Numbered from the stretch's first letter, positions 34,293-44,178 are shown. The stretch: 64,000 nt of DNA from Kitasatospora phosalacinea (GCF_000716545.1 NZ_JNWZ01000026.1:1-64000); one strand, 5' to 3'. The notes: a model not told the origin generated them from the sequence alone. Program-made: numbers and translations.

Positions 34293-36667
34293 CCGACAAG
34301 ATGAACCTGGCCGTTCCTGCCGAAGCCCCCGCCGCGGCCCCCCGCTGGCGCGACCGCGCGCTGTCCCCCGAGGAGCGCGCGGACGCCCTGATCGCCGAGA
34401 TGACCCTCCCCGAGAAGCTGGGCCAACTGGTCGGCATCTGGGTCGGCGCCTCCGACGAGGGCGGCGACGTCGCCCCGCACCAGCACGACATGGAGGAGCC
34501 GCCCGCCCTGGACGACCTGCTCCCCAACGGGCTGGGCCAGCTGACCCGCTCGTTCGGCACCGTCCCGGTCGACCCGGCGCTCGGCGCGCTCTCGCTGGCC
34601 CGCAGCCAGCAGCGGATCGCCGCCGCGAACCGCTTCGGCATCCCCGCCCTCGCCCACGAGGAGTGCCTGTCCGGCTTCGCCGCCTGGGGCGCCACCGCCT
34701 ACCCGGTGCCGCTGTCCTGGGGCGCCACCTTCGACCCCGCGCTGATCCGCAGGATGGCCGAGGCGATCGGCCGCGACATGCGCGCCGTCGGCGTCCACCA
34801 GGGCCTCGCCCCCGTCCTGGACGTCGTGCGCGACGCCCGCTGGGGCCGGGTCGAGGAGACCATCGGCGAGGACCCCTACCTGATCGGCACGGTGGCCACC
34901 GCCTACGTGCAGGGCCTGGAGTCCGAGGGCGTCGTCGCCACCCTCAAGCACTTCGCGGGCTACTCCGCCTCCCGCGCCGGGCGCAACCTCGCCCCGGTCG
35001 GCATGGGCGCCCGCGAGCGCGCCGACGTGATCCTGCCGCCCTTCGAGATGGCCGTGCGCGAGGGCCGCCCGCGCTCCGTCATGCACGCCTACACCGACAC
35101 CGACGGCATCCCCTCGGCCGCCGACGAGGAACTGCTCACCGGACTGCTCCGCGACACCTGGGGCTTCGACGGCACGGTGGTCGCCGACTACTTCGGCATC
35201 GCCTTCCTCAAGCTCCTGCACGGCGTCGCCGGCGACTGGGCCGAGGCCGCCGCGCTCGCCCTGGCCAGCGGCGTCGACGTCGAACTGCCCACCGTCAAGA
35301 CCTTCGGCGAGCCGCTGCTGCGCGCCGTCGAGGACGGCACCGTCCCCGAGGCGCTGATCGACCGGGCGCTGCGCCGCGTACTGGCCCAGAAGGCCCAGCT
35401 CGGCCTGCTCGACGAGGACTGGGACCCCGTCCCGGCCGCGCTGGCCGGCCGTTCGCTGGACGACCCGAGCGCCCTGCGCGGCACCGTCGACCTGGACCGC
35501 CCCGAGAACCGCGAACTCGCCCGCGAGATCGCCGAACGGGCCGTGGTCCTGCTCAGCAACGACGGCACCCTGCCGCTGCGCTCCCCCCGCCGGATCGCCC
35601 TGATCGGCCCCAACGCCGACACCCCGACCTCGGTGCTCGGCTGCTACGCCTTCCCCGTGCACGTCGGCAGCCAGCACCCCGGCGTCCCCGTCGGCATCGA
35701 ACTGCCCACGCTGCGCCAGGCGCTGACCGCCGAGTTCCCCGGCAGCGAGATCTGGACGGTCGCCGGGGCCGGCGTCGACAGCACCGACACCTCCGGGTTC
35801 GCCGAGGCGCTCGACGCCGCCCGCCGCGCCGACGTGGTGATCGTCGCCCTCGGCGACCGGGCCGGCCTGTTCGGACGCGGCACCAGCGGCGAGGGCTGCG
35901 ACGTGGAGTCCCTGGTCCTGCCGGGCGTGCAGCAGCAGCTGCTCGACGCCCTGCTGGACACCGGCACGCCCGTCGTCCCGGTGCTGCTGGCCGGCCGCCC
36001 CTACGCGCTGGGGCGCGCCGTCACCGAGGCCGCCGCCCTGGTGCAGACCTTCTTCCCCGGCGAGGCCGGGACCGAGGCGGTCGCCGCCGTGCTCAGCGGC
36101 CGGGTCAACCCCTCGGGCCGACTGCCCGTCAGCGTCCCGGCCCGGCCGGGCGTGCAGCCCTCCACCTACCTGGCGGCCCGGCTGGCCGGGCCGAGCGAGG
36201 TCTCCAGCACCGACCCCACCCCCGCGTTCGGGTTCGGGCACGGCATCGGCTACACCACCTTCGACTGGAGCGACCTGGAGGTGGAACGGGGGACCGCCGG
36301 CACCGACGGCACCCTCGAACTCTCCTTCACCCTGCGCAACGCCGGCGAGCGGGCCGGCAGCGAGACCGTGCAGCTCTACCTGCACGACCCCGTCGCCAGC
36401 GTGGTCCAGCCCGTCCAGCGGCTGATCGGCTACCGGCGGGTCGACCTGGAGCCGGGCGAGCAGGCCCGGGTCCGGATCGCCGTCCCCGCCGACCTCGCCT
36501 CCTTCACCGGGCGCGACGGCCGCCGGATCGTCGAACCCGGCGCCCTGGAACTGCGGATAGCCGCCTCCAGCACCGACACCCGCCTCACCGCCGCCGTCCG
36601 CCTCGACGGCCCGGTCCGCACCCTGGACCACACCCGGCGCCTGCACGCGGACTTCCGCACCGCCTGA
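34289..36667 (+). CDS. bxlA: GH3 beta-xylosidase, cytoplasmic
   Basis: 792 aa from GTG 34289 (overlaps bxlG by 4 bp, GGAGG three bases before); ATG 34301 is an alternative. A GH3 TIM-barrel domain has KHFAGYSASRAGRN and nucleophile Asp300 in GTVVADYFGIAF. A second alpha/beta domain with GPNADTPTSVLG and a C-terminal fibronectin-III-like domain (about 670-780) follow. No signal peptide, so it works inside the cell on imported xylo-oligosaccharides, releasing xylose. Family GH3 also includes beta-glucosidases; context favours xylosidase. Confidence 0.93.
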   Translation: MTDKMNLAVPAEAPAAAPRWRDRALSPEERADALIAEMTLPEKLGQLVGIWVGASDEGGDVAPHQHDMEEPPALDDLLPNGLGQLTRSFGTVPVDPALGALSLARSQQRIAAANRFGIPALAHEECLSGFAAWGATAYPVPLSWGATFDPALIRRMAEAIGRDMRAVGVHQGLAPVLDVVRDARWGRVEETIGEDPYLIGTVATAYVQGLESEGVVATLKHFAGYSASRAGRNLAPVGMGARERADVILPPFEMAVREGRPRSVMHAYTDTDGIPSAADEELLTGLLRDTWGFDGTVVADYFGIAFLKLLHGVAGDWAEAAALALASGVDVELPTVKTFGEPLLRAVEDGTVPEALIDRALRRVLAQKAQLGLLDEDWDPVPAALAGRSLDDPSALRGTVDLDRPENRELAREIAERAVVLLSNDGTLPLRSPRRIALIGPNADTPTSVLGCYAFPVHVGSQHPGVPVGIELPTLRQALTAEFPGSEIWTVAGAGVDSTDTSGFAEALDAARRADVVIVALGDRAGLFGRGTSGEGCDVESLVLPGVQQQLLDALLDTGTPVVPVLLAGRPYALGRAVTEAAALVQTFFPGEAGTEAVAAVLSGRVNPSGRLPVSVPARPGVQPSTYLAARLAGPSEVSSTDPTPAFGFGHGIGYTTFDWSDLEVERGTAGTDGTLELSFTLRNAGERAGSETVQLYLHDPVASVVQPVQRLIGYRRVDLEPGEQARVRIAVPADLASFTGRDGRRIVEPGALELRIAASSTDTRLTAAVRLDGPVRTLDHTRRLHADFRTA

Positions 36668-36684
36668 CGCCCGCAGCACCGCCG

Positions 36685-36716
36685 CGGCCGCGCTCCCCGA
36701 GGAGGGGGCGCGGCCG
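36685..36716. terminator. Hairpin terminator of the bxl operon
   Basis: CGGCCGCGCTCCCC (36685-36698) pairs with GGGGGCGCGGCCG (36704-36716) with one bulged base; TCTTTCCC follows. Confidence 0.7.
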
Positions 36717-36805
36717 AGGTCTTTCCCGAACTCCCCTGCCCGGCAGGCCCGCTGAGCCGTCGGGACCGCCCGCCCTGCCCGCCCCCTTCCCGGGGCGCGC
36801 GAAGG

Positions 36806-36854
36806 GCCGGCCCGCAGGGGCTCCCCGTGGGGGTGGGGGCTCCTGCGGGCCGGC
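36806..36854. terminator. Second hairpin terminator before the convergent GH10 gene
   Basis: GCCGGCCCGCAGG (36806-36818) pairs perfectly with CCTGCGGGCCGGC (36842-36854). It lies close to the GH10 stop and probably ends that transcript. Confidence 0.75.
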
Positions 36855-36873
36855 GGTTCGGGGGTGCGGGGTG

Positions 36874-38034
36874 CTACTTCCTGCCGCCGTGGTGGGCGGC
36901 CAGGGCCAGGTCCTGCTGGAGGGCGTAGTAGGCGGGCTTGGGGGCCATGTTCACGTCGTAGAGCAGGCCGTAGCCGGTGCCGGCGAAGGTGCCGGGGATC
37001 CAGGAGTCGCCGTCGTAGACGCCCCAGGCGGTGAACGAGATGCACTGCTCGACGAGCTGGCAGCCCTTCAGCATCTCGGAGAACTCGTACGGCTGGGCGA
37101 ACGCGGCCAGCTGGCTGGTCGGCACCTGCTCGGTGGAGTTGTTCACGAAGGTGCGCACGTCGGCCTCGGTGACGGCGACCTTCAGGCCCAGGTCGCCGTA
37201 CGCCTGCAGGTCGGCCTGGAAGCGCTGGGCGTCGAAGCCGTACTGGGTGTCCAGGTGGCCCTGCTCGCCGATGCCGTCGATCGGCACGCCCTGGGCGCGC
37301 AGCTTCGCGAAGAAGTCGTGCACGGCCTGGAACTTGGCGTTGGTGCCGTCCTGGCCGGCGATGTTGTAGTCGTTGTAGAACAGCAGCGCCTTCGGGTCGG
37401 CCTGGTGGGCCCAGCGGAAGACGTCGGCGACGACGCCCTCGCCCAGGTTCTTGATCCAGAAGTCGTCGCCGTTCAGGCCGTTGGGCAGCGCGTTGGCGTC
37501 CCAGGAGTTGGCGAACACCTCGTTGGCGACGTCCCACTGCCAGATCTTGCCGCGGAAGTGGGTGACCTCGTCGGTGACGTGCTTGCGCAGGATGTCGCGC
37601 AGCTGGTCCTTGGTGACGGTGCCGTTGTCGACGCCGGTGGTCAGCCAGGACGGCAGCTGGTTGTGCCACAGCAGGGTGTGGCCGCGGACCTGCTGGCCGT
37701 GCTGCCCGGCGAAGGCCACCAGCCGGTCGGCGGCGGTCCAGTCGTAGGTGCCCCGGGTCGGCTCCACGGCCTCCCACTTCATGGCGTTCTCCGGGGTCAC
37801 GACGGAGAACTGGTTCGCGACGAGGTCGGTGTACGGCTTGTCGCTGCCCAGGTGGGCGTCGTCGACGGCGGTGCCGATGCCGAGCTTCTGCTGCGCGCCC
37901 AGGGCGCGCAGCGAGTCGGCGGGCACGGACGGCTTCTTGTCCTTCTCGGGGGCGGCGGACGCGATCGCGGACGGGACGAGCATGAGGACGGCGGCGGTGG
38001 CGGCCGCGGCCGCGAGCTGGCGGCGTAGCTTCAC
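36874..38034 (-). CDS. xlnA: GH10 endo-xylanase
   Basis: 386 aa. Signal peptide (to about 28), GH10 TIM barrel (about 40-375) with acid/base Glu172 in WDVANEVF, nucleophile Glu290 in VAVTEADV, and GHTLLWHNQLPSW. There is no CBM, unlike full-length S. lividans XlnA, so the gene symbol marks the family only. It makes short xylo-oligosaccharides for the neighbouring importer. A perfect CGAAAGTTTCG box sits 43-53 bp upstream. Confidence 0.95.
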   Translation of the reverse strand: MKLRRQLAAAAATAAVLMLVPSAIASAAPEKDKKPSVPADSLRALGAQQKLGIGTAVDDAHLGSDKPYTDLVANQFSVVTPENAMKWEAVEPTRGTYDWTAADRLVAFAGQHGQQVRGHTLLWHNQLPSWLTTGVDNGTVTKDQLRDILRKHVTDEVTHFRGKIWQWDVANEVFANSWDANALPNGLNGDDFWIKNLGEGVVADVFRWAHQADPKALLFYNDYNIAGQDGTNAKFQAVHDFFAKLRAQGVPIDGIGEQGHLDTQYGFDAQRFQADLQAYGDLGLKVAVTEADVRTFVNNSTEQVPTSQLAAFAQPYEFSEMLKGCQLVEQCISFTAWGVYDGDSWIPGTFAGTGYGLLYDVNMAPKPAYYALQQDLALAAHHGGRK

Positions 38035-38076
38035 AACGAACTCCTTGACGCCTGCGGGTGGGGAGGGAAGGAATTT

Positions 38077-38087
38077 CGAAAGTTTCG
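38077..38087. promoter_or_regulatory. Xylan-regulon operator upstream of the GH10 gene
   Basis: CGAAAGTTTCG inside a longer TTTCGAAAGTTTCGAAA dyad, 43 bp before the start codon; the same 11-mer as before the GH11 gene. Confidence 0.8.
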
Positions 38088-38339
38088 AAATATCGATCGA
38101 ACTTCCAAGAAGCTAGTGCCGAAAATCGGCCGCAGTCAATAAGGCTGCACACACCAGGAGTTGCTTCTTTCCCCGGAGACCACCCCGAGTCGACCGCCGG
38201 GACGACCCGACTGGGCAGCGGAAACTCCCGAACCGGCCGGTAGCAAAACTTTCAGGCCCATTGTCGGTAGTTTTCATTGACGGGCCGGTCGGCGGCCGCC
38301 TACTCTCCTGCTCGGCGGAGGCCCGCCGACACGGAACCG

Positions 38340-38367
38340 CCCGCCGCACCTCAGGGGGTGCGGCGGG
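38340..38367. terminator. Hairpin terminator after the phosphoesterase gene
   Basis: CCCGCCGCACC (38340-38350) pairs with GGTGCGGCGGG (38357-38367). Confidence 0.7.
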
Positions 38368-38393
38368 CGGCCGGGCGGTCGGCGCGGGCCGGG

Positions 38394-41141
38394 TCAGCCG
38401 TCGGTCTCCGCCGACGGGAGGTAGGCGCCGGGGACGTCGGCCGGGGCCAGGACGCTCTGCTCGCCCGGGTACGGGGCGGCCCAGTCGTGGGCCTCGTACC
38501 AGGTGAGGTGGTTCATCTGGGCCGGGTTGGCGCGGTCCGCGGCGGCGTCCGGACCTGACAGCCGCTGCTGCTGCTTCCAGTCCGACCACTTCCGCGCGGT
38601 GTCCGCCTCGGCGGCCGGGACGGTTCCGGCCGGGGCGGCGGCGGCCGCCGGGTTCTGCGGGGCCGGGACGTCCAGGCCGCAGGAGGGCGCGGTGGCCAGG
38701 CCGTTGGTCAGCGAGGTCCGGTTGGGCAGGGCGGTGAACGGCGTGTAGTCGGGGGTGGCGGTGAAGGCCCCGGTCATCGGGGTGGCCGCGGTGTCCTTCT
38801 GGTTCATCGGCTTGATCCCGAGGATCTGCTCGATGGTGCGGACCACGTTGATCTGCGAGTAGTAGCGGCTGTCCACCACCCCGTGCCGGGCGTACGGGCT
38901 GATGATCTGGATCGGGGCCCGGTGGCCGTCGACGTGGTCCAGGCCGGCCTGGGAGTCGTCCTCGACGACGAAGACCACCGAGTCCTTCCAGTACGGGCTG
39001 TGGGTGATCTCGTCGACGATCCGGCCGACCGCGAGGTCGTTGTCGGCGACCTGGGCGGCCGCGTTGGCGGGGCCGCCGGTGTGGTCGCTGGAGAGCCAGA
39101 GCATGTTGAGGTTCGCGGGACCGTTGCGCTCGAAGTCCTGCTTCCAGATCTCGGCGCGGTAGACGTCCGGGACGCTGGTGTCGAACTTCGGGAAGGCGGG
39201 CACCGACACCGCGTTGAGCGAGGGGATCGGCGAGGAGGAGACCAGCTGGTAGGCCGAACCGGCGCCGGTGGCCTGCATGTTCTTGCTGTCGCAGTACAGG
39301 TTCTGCCAGGTCGCGCCGGACGGCTTGGTGAGGAACTGGTGGAACTCGCCGAAGTCCCGCACCGACCTGCCCGCGGCCTGGGCGCCGCTCCACAGCGTCC
39401 CGCTGGCCTGGTGGCCGAGCGCGTCGTCCTCGGTGTCGTAGCTGCGCAGGTACTCGCCCGCCGAGGACTCGGTGTACTCCGGGTTGTCGGCCTGCATCAG
39501 CCAGTTGTGGCCCTCGGCGGAGTTGGTGCCGATGTCGTACGTGTTGTCGTACAGCCCGAACCGGGCGGCCAGCGCGTGCTGGTTGGGCGTCACGTTCTCG
39601 CCGAACTGGGCGAGTGCCGCGTCGCCGTTGCCCTGCGGCATGTCGCCGTAGACCTGGTCGTACGTCCGGTTCTCCTTGACCAGCAGGAAGACGTGCTTAA
39701 TCGTCGAAGGGTCGCCGATCCGGTCCGGGACGGGCACGGCCTTGGCCTTGTCGCCGGTGGCGAGCTTGGCCGCGTTGTTGGTCCAGTTGTTCTGCGCGAA
39801 GACCTTCGCGGTCTGCTTGCGGATCTCCTTGTCGCCGGGCAGCGCGAAGCGCACCACGCTGGAGGTGGTGTCGTGGGTGGCGTGGCCGGCCGCGGCGGTG
39901 GGGCGCAGGGCGTCGATGCCTCGGGTGCTGGAGACCAGCACGTCGTTGCCGGAGGAGGTGATCTCGGCGGGGAAGTAGTCGGTCGGCAGCAGGCCGACGT
40001 AGCTCGCCGGCTCCTGCGGGCCCGCGTACCGGTAGACCGCGACCGCGTTGGCCCGGCCCAGCGTGACCAGCAGGCGGCCGTCGTCGGTGAGCGTCACCGC
40101 GTTGGGCTCGTAGCCGATCGAGGCCTCGGACCAGGGCCGGGTGGCTATGGTCTGCACGACCCGGTCGTTGCGGGTGTCGATCACCGAGACGCTGTTGGAC
40201 GCGGTGTTGGTGACGAACACCGCGCCGTTCTTCGCGTACACGGCGGTCGGGTGCAGGCCCACGTCGACGCTGCGCGGCGCGGCCGACGGGTCGGCCGGGT
40301 CGATCACGCTGACCGTGCCGGTGGTGACGGCGCCGGTCTCCCGATCGGCCGGGACCTGCGTGCCGTACGAGTTGAGGGTGCTCTCGCCGGGCTCCGCCGG
40401 GCGGCCGCCCTCGTTGCCGACGTACAGCTTGCCGCCCGCCAGCGCCAGGCCGCGCGGCGCGTTGCCCACCGCCCAGCTCCGCTCGACGGTGCCCGTGGCG
40501 GTGTCGATCGCCACCACCCGGTTCTGGCCGTTGACCGCCGCGTACGCGGTCGAGCCGTCCGCCGAGAAGACCAGCCCGGCCACCAGCGCCTGCTGCGAAC
40601 CGCTCTTGGCGATCTTCACGTACACCGGCCTGGTGACGCTGCCGTCCGGGTCGACGTCGAAGCGGGTGTAGCCGTCGGGCTGCCCCAGCCACAGCTGCTT
40701 CCCGTCCGGCGAGTACGTCGGGCCCTCCTGGCCCACGTTGTTGCCGCTGATCCGCGGGACGGAGGCGGCCGCGCTGCCGACGAGCTGCTGCACCTTCCAG
40801 TTCCGCACGTCCACGATCGCCAGCGCGGCGCCGCCGTCGGTGATCGCGGCCGCCAGGTGGGCGCCGTCCGGGCTCACCGCGGACGACACGATCTTCCCGT
40901 TGGGGATGACCAGCCGCTCGCCGTACGGGTCGACGTACTGGTTGTCGGAGACCAGTCGGCCCCGCTCGTAGACCTGGCCGACCTGGTTCTCGCCGAAGGC
41001 GTCGGTGTGCGCGAAGCCCACGCCCGCGCTCGCCGTCAGCACCACCGCGGTCGCGGCGGCCGTGAACAGCGTCCGGCGGCGGGCGCGGGGCCCGCCGCTT
41101 CCGGGAGCGTCGTCACCGAGTCGGCGACGTGTGACCTGCAT
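38394..41141 (-). CDS. Secreted YncE-like beta-propeller/phosphoesterase fusion
   Basis: 915 aa. The twin-arginine-like signal is RRRTLFTAAATAVVLTASAG (residues about 21-40). An N-terminal seven-bladed propeller of the YncE type (about 60-450) has VSPDGAHLAAAI, YSPDGKQLWLG and VSVIDTRNDRVVQTI repeats. The C-terminal phosphoesterase domain (about 490-800; PF04185, phospholipase-C-like) has VFLLVKENRTYDQVYG, LWLSSDHTGG and VFVVEDDSQAGLDHVDGHRAP. It probably hydrolyses a phosphodiester or phosphomonoester outside the cell. It starts 6 bp after the ABC permease stop, so it is in that operon. Confidence 0.9.
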   Translation of the reverse strand: MQVTRRRLGDDAPGSGGPRARRRTLFTAAATAVVLTASAGVGFAHTDAFGENQVGQVYERGRLVSDNQYVDPYGERLVIPNGKIVSSAVSPDGAHLAAAITDGGAALAIVDVRNWKVQQLVGSAAASVPRISGNNVGQEGPTYSPDGKQLWLGQPDGYTRFDVDPDGSVTRPVYVKIAKSGSQQALVAGLVFSADGSTAYAAVNGQNRVVAIDTATGTVERSWAVGNAPRGLALAGGKLYVGNEGGRPAEPGESTLNSYGTQVPADRETGAVTTGTVSVIDPADPSAAPRSVDVGLHPTAVYAKNGAVFVTNTASNSVSVIDTRNDRVVQTIATRPWSEASIGYEPNAVTLTDDGRLLVTLGRANAVAVYRYAGPQEPASYVGLLPTDYFPAEITSSGNDVLVSSTRGIDALRPTAAAGHATHDTTSSVVRFALPGDKEIRKQTAKVFAQNNWTNNAAKLATGDKAKAVPVPDRIGDPSTIKHVFLLVKENRTYDQVYGDMPQGNGDAALAQFGENVTPNQHALAARFGLYDNTYDIGTNSAEGHNWLMQADNPEYTESSAGEYLRSYDTEDDALGHQASGTLWSGAQAAGRSVRDFGEFHQFLTKPSGATWQNLYCDSKNMQATGAGSAYQLVSSSPIPSLNAVSVPAFPKFDTSVPDVYRAEIWKQDFERNGPANLNMLWLSSDHTGGPANAAAQVADNDLAVGRIVDEITHSPYWKDSVVFVVEDDSQAGLDHVDGHRAPIQIISPYARHGVVDSRYYSQINVVRTIEQILGIKPMNQKDTAATPMTGAFTATPDYTPFTALPNRTSLTNGLATAPSCGLDVPAPQNPAAAAAPAGTVPAAEADTARKWSDWKQQQRLSGPDAAADRANPAQMNHLTWYEAHDWAAPYPGEQSVLAPADVPGAYLPSAETDG

Positions 41142-41147
41142 GCTGCG

Positions 41148-42566
41148 TCATCCCTTCGAAGGAGCGGGGAGCAGCTCGACGTCGCCGTCGAACTGCCAGA
41201 GCGGGTTCGGTGCGTCTCCGGTGGGGGTGCGCACCAGGAAGTAGCCGTTCACTTCCTTCGGCCCGTCGCCGTCGGCGACGAACCGCCCGTCGGGGGCGAT
41301 GTCCAACTGGTAGACCGCCGTGCCGGTCGCCTCGGTGCCCGGCAGGTGCCAGGTCACCGTGCAGCGCCAGTCGTTGCCCGGGCCCTCCGGCTCGACCAGG
41401 GTGCTGCCCTTGTCGCACGCCGCGGAGACCCGCAACTCCTCCTCGCCGACGTCCGGACGGTTCAACTCGGCGGTCTGCAACCGGTACAGGTGCGCGAAGG
41501 CGGTGGCCAGCGCACGCTGCACCTTCTGCTGCCCGATGCCGGAACCGGCGCCGCCCACCGCCGGGGTCAGCACTCCGGCCGACACCGCCAGCAGCGCGAC
41601 CAGCGGCAGCGCCCCCAGCAGCACCGCCCGCCGCCCCGAACCGTCGTGCGCCGGAGCGGTGAAGTCCCGCCGCAGGAACAGCGCCCGGGCCAGCAGCGTC
41701 GCCGCCACCGCCCACACCAGGCTCACCACGACCCCGACCAGCAGCGGACCGAACTGCGCCGGGCCGGTGAACAGGCCGTTCCAGGAGACGAACGCGTACC
41801 CCGGCAGCGCCAGGCGCACCCCGACCGGCAGCGGCATCAACTGCGCCAACTGCACCGCCAACGCCACCAGCGCGGGCAGCAGCAGCCCCATCGGGGACCG
41901 CCCCAGCGCGACCGAGCCGAGCAGGCCGATCCCGGCCAGCGCCAGCGTCGGCGCCAGCGCGCACAGCCAGGCCAGCAGCACCCGCAGCGCGGCGTCCCCG
42001 GGCGACAGCAGGTGCCCGTCCAGGCCCACCAGCGGGTGGTTCCCCACCGCCAGCAGCCCGCCGACCGCCCCCGACACCGCCAGACCCGCCACCAGCAGCA
42101 CCAGCACGCCCGCCCCGGCCAGCGCCTTCGCGGCGAAGATCCGGCGCGGCGAACGCACCGCCACCAGCAGGTGCCGCCAGGTGCCGAGCCGGTCCTCGGC
42201 GGCGAACACGTCACCCGCCACCACCGAGGTCAGCAGCGGCAGCGCCCAACTCCCCGCGAACCCCAGCACCACCAGCGGCCCGGCCCACCCGGTGGCGTGC
42301 ATCCACCGGCCGAACAGGGTGTCGGTGGGCAGTGTGTCCTGCTGCGCCACGGCGGCCACGAACAACCCCGGCGCCAGCCAGCAGACCAGCACCAGCAGGC
42401 GGATCCGCCACTGCGAGACCAGCTTGACCAGCTCGAACCGGCAGACCCGGGCCACTCCGACCCGGCCGGTGGGGGAGGCTCCGAACGCGGCTCCGGCGAC
42501 GGCTTCGGCGACGGGTTCCGTCCCGGGTCCGGCCCCGGGTCCGGTCCCGGTGCGGGCGGTGGTCAT
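41148..42566 (-). CDS. ABC-2-type transporter permease with extracytoplasmic C-terminal domain
   Basis: 472 aa. A charged, Gly/Thr-rich N-terminus is followed by about seven transmembrane helices (roughly 50-345). Unlike most ABC-2 permeases it ends in a soluble domain of about 120 residues with a cysteine pair (VSAACDKG, DWRCTVTW) on the outer side. The start overlaps the ATPase stop by 4 bp (ATGA). The substrate is unknown. Confidence 0.85.
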   Translation of the reverse strand: MTTARTGTGPGAGPGTEPVAEAVAGAAFGASPTGRVGVARVCRFELVKLVSQWRIRLLVLVCWLAPGLFVAAVAQQDTLPTDTLFGRWMHATGWAGPLVVLGFAGSWALPLLTSVVAGDVFAAEDRLGTWRHLLVAVRSPRRIFAAKALAGAGVLVLLVAGLAVSGAVGGLLAVGNHPLVGLDGHLLSPGDAALRVLLAWLCALAPTLALAGIGLLGSVALGRSPMGLLLPALVALAVQLAQLMPLPVGVRLALPGYAFVSWNGLFTGPAQFGPLLVGVVVSLVWAVAATLLARALFLRRDFTAPAHDGSGRRAVLLGALPLVALLAVSAGVLTPAVGGAGSGIGQQKVQRALATAFAHLYRLQTAELNRPDVGEEELRVSAACDKGSTLVEPEGPGNDWRCTVTWHLPGTEATGTAVYQLDIAPDGRFVADGDGPKEVNGYFLVRTPTGDAPNPLWQFDGDVELLPAPSKG

Positions 42567-43531
42567 CGGCGGGCTCCTTCCGGCTGCGGCCGCTGTTCGG
42601 TGAGGGCGAGGAAGGCGGCCTCCAACGGCGAGACCACGGGCGCCAGTTCGCGCACCGCGACGCCGTCCCCGACCAGCTGGGACACCAGGGCGTCCAGCGC
42701 GGGCACCCGGGCGCGCAGCACCAGCCGCTCGGCGTCCGGGCGCGGTCCGGCGGCCGCGGCCGGGTCGGGGTCGAGCAGCCGGACGCCGGGGGCGCCGGCG
42801 GCGGTCCGGCGGGCGGCCGCCGGGTCGGAGGTGAGCAGCCGGTAGTCCAGTTCGCGGTCCCCGGCGGCGAGTTCGCGCAGCGGGCCGGAGAAGGCGACCC
42901 GCCCGGTGGCCAGGATGGTGACCTCGGAGCAGAGCGCCTCCAGGTCGTCCATCCGGTGGCTGGAGAGCACGACGGCGGCGCCCTCCGCGGCGAGCCGGTG
43001 CAGCACCCCGTGCACGTGCCGCTTGCCCGCCGGGTCCAGCCCGTTGGCGGGCTCGTCGAGCACCAGCAGCCGGGGCCGGGCCAGCAGCGCGGCGGCCAGG
43101 CCGAGGCGCTGGCGCATGCCCAGCGAGAAACCGCCCACCCGGTCGTCGGCGACGTCGGTCAGCCCCACCTGGTCGAGCGCGTCCGCGACACCCGCCCGGT
43201 CCGCACCCCGGCCGCGCAGGCCGGCCAGCGCGACGAGGTTCTGCCGGGCGGTCAGCGAGGGGTACAGGCCCGGGCCGTCCACGAACCCGGCGACGCCCTC
43301 GGGAGCGGCGAGCGCCCGCCCGACCGGCACGCCCAGGATCTCCAGGCCGCCCCGGTCGGCGACCGCCAGCCCCAGCAGCAGGCCCAGCAGCGTCGTCTTC
43401 CCGGCGCCGTTCGGCCCGACCAGACCGTGGATCCGGCCCCGGGCCACCGCCAGGTCGACACCGTCGAGCGCGACGACGTCACCGAAGCACTTGGTGACGC
43501 CCCGGGCCCGGACCGCGAGGAGCGCGTCCAT
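42563..43531 (-). CDS. ABC transporter ATP-binding protein
   Basis: 322 aa from ATG 43531 (GAAGGGAC ribosome site); a longer frame has no good start. Walker A GPNGAGKTT, signature FSLGMRQRL (Leu in place of the second Ser/Gly of LSGGQ), Walker B LLVLDEPANGLD and the switch histidine in LSSHRMDDLEAL. The C-terminal 90 residues resemble the extra domain of drug and lipid exporters (DrrA-like). It forms the exporter with the next gene. Confidence 0.92.
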   Translation of the reverse strand: MDALLAVRARGVTKCFGDVVALDGVDLAVARGRIHGLVGPNGAGKTTLLGLLLGLAVADRGGLEILGVPVGRALAAPEGVAGFVDGPGLYPSLTARQNLVALAGLRGRGADRAGVADALDQVGLTDVADDRVGGFSLGMRQRLGLAAALLARPRLLVLDEPANGLDPAGKRHVHGVLHRLAAEGAAVVLSSHRMDDLEALCSEVTILATGRVAFSGPLRELAAGDRELDYRLLTSDPAAARRTAAGAPGVRLLDPDPAAAAGPRPDAERLVLRARVPALDALVSQLVGDGVAVRELAPVVSPLEAAFLALTEQRPQPEGARR

Positions 43532-43680
43532 GAAGTCCCTTCCTCCGTAGCCGAAGGAGACCCTAGGGACTTGTCGCCGTACGATCAGGAGGCGGTTCCT
43601 GAACGCTCGTGGAACGAAATGCGATGACCGGCCGCACAATTGACGCCCGCCGACCGGCCCGCCGTGGGCCGCTCACCGGC

Positions 43681-43980
43681 TCACGCGGGCGGCTCCGGGG
43701 CGGTGGCGCAGGCCGGGCGGGTGCGGGCGGCGAGGGCGAGGTGGGCCACCGGCGGGTACGTGGAGTGCGCCTTCCACGGCACGCCGGTGCGGGTCGCCGC
43801 CCACCCCGCCTGGACGACCGCGTACAGCACGCCCCAGGCCGCGGCCGCCGCCGGCGCCCGGTCGGGCCAGCGCCGGTGCCAGTGCTGCCGCTGCCGCTGC
43901 CGGTGTCCGGGCGCCGGCACCGGGCCGGGGTCCGCCGACGGCCGTGGATCCGCGGGGACTGCCACCCTGACCTCCGTCAC
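43681..43980 (-). pseudogene. Possible truncated membrane-protein fragment
   Basis: A 99-codon minus-strand frame from GTG 43980 (CGGAG ribosome site) contains WGVLYAVVQAGWAATRTG and VPWKAHSTYPPVAHLALAA. This looks like the first helix and loop of larger actinomycete transmembrane proteins, but the frame then becomes low-complexity and stops. I infer a remnant. It could also be a small intact gene. Confidence 0.35.
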
Positions 43981-44178
43981 ACGCTCCGGGCGCGCCGAGC
44001 CGCACCCGTCCTCACGTCCTCCCGGCCTTCCGGCCCGCCGGGCCGGGGGCGTCCACCGCTCGGGCCGCCCGGCCTCAACCCGCAGGCGGAGAGGGGGTCG
44101 TGGGACTCCGCCTGACGGAGGATCAGCTGCGCGGTCCCCGCCCCGGCGGTCCACGGACGCGGTAGCGGGCGGCGGCCG

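Noticed and set aside
38244..38254. Further xylan box (AAAACTTTCAG)
   Set aside because: Only one half of the palindrome fits, and it is not close to a start codon.
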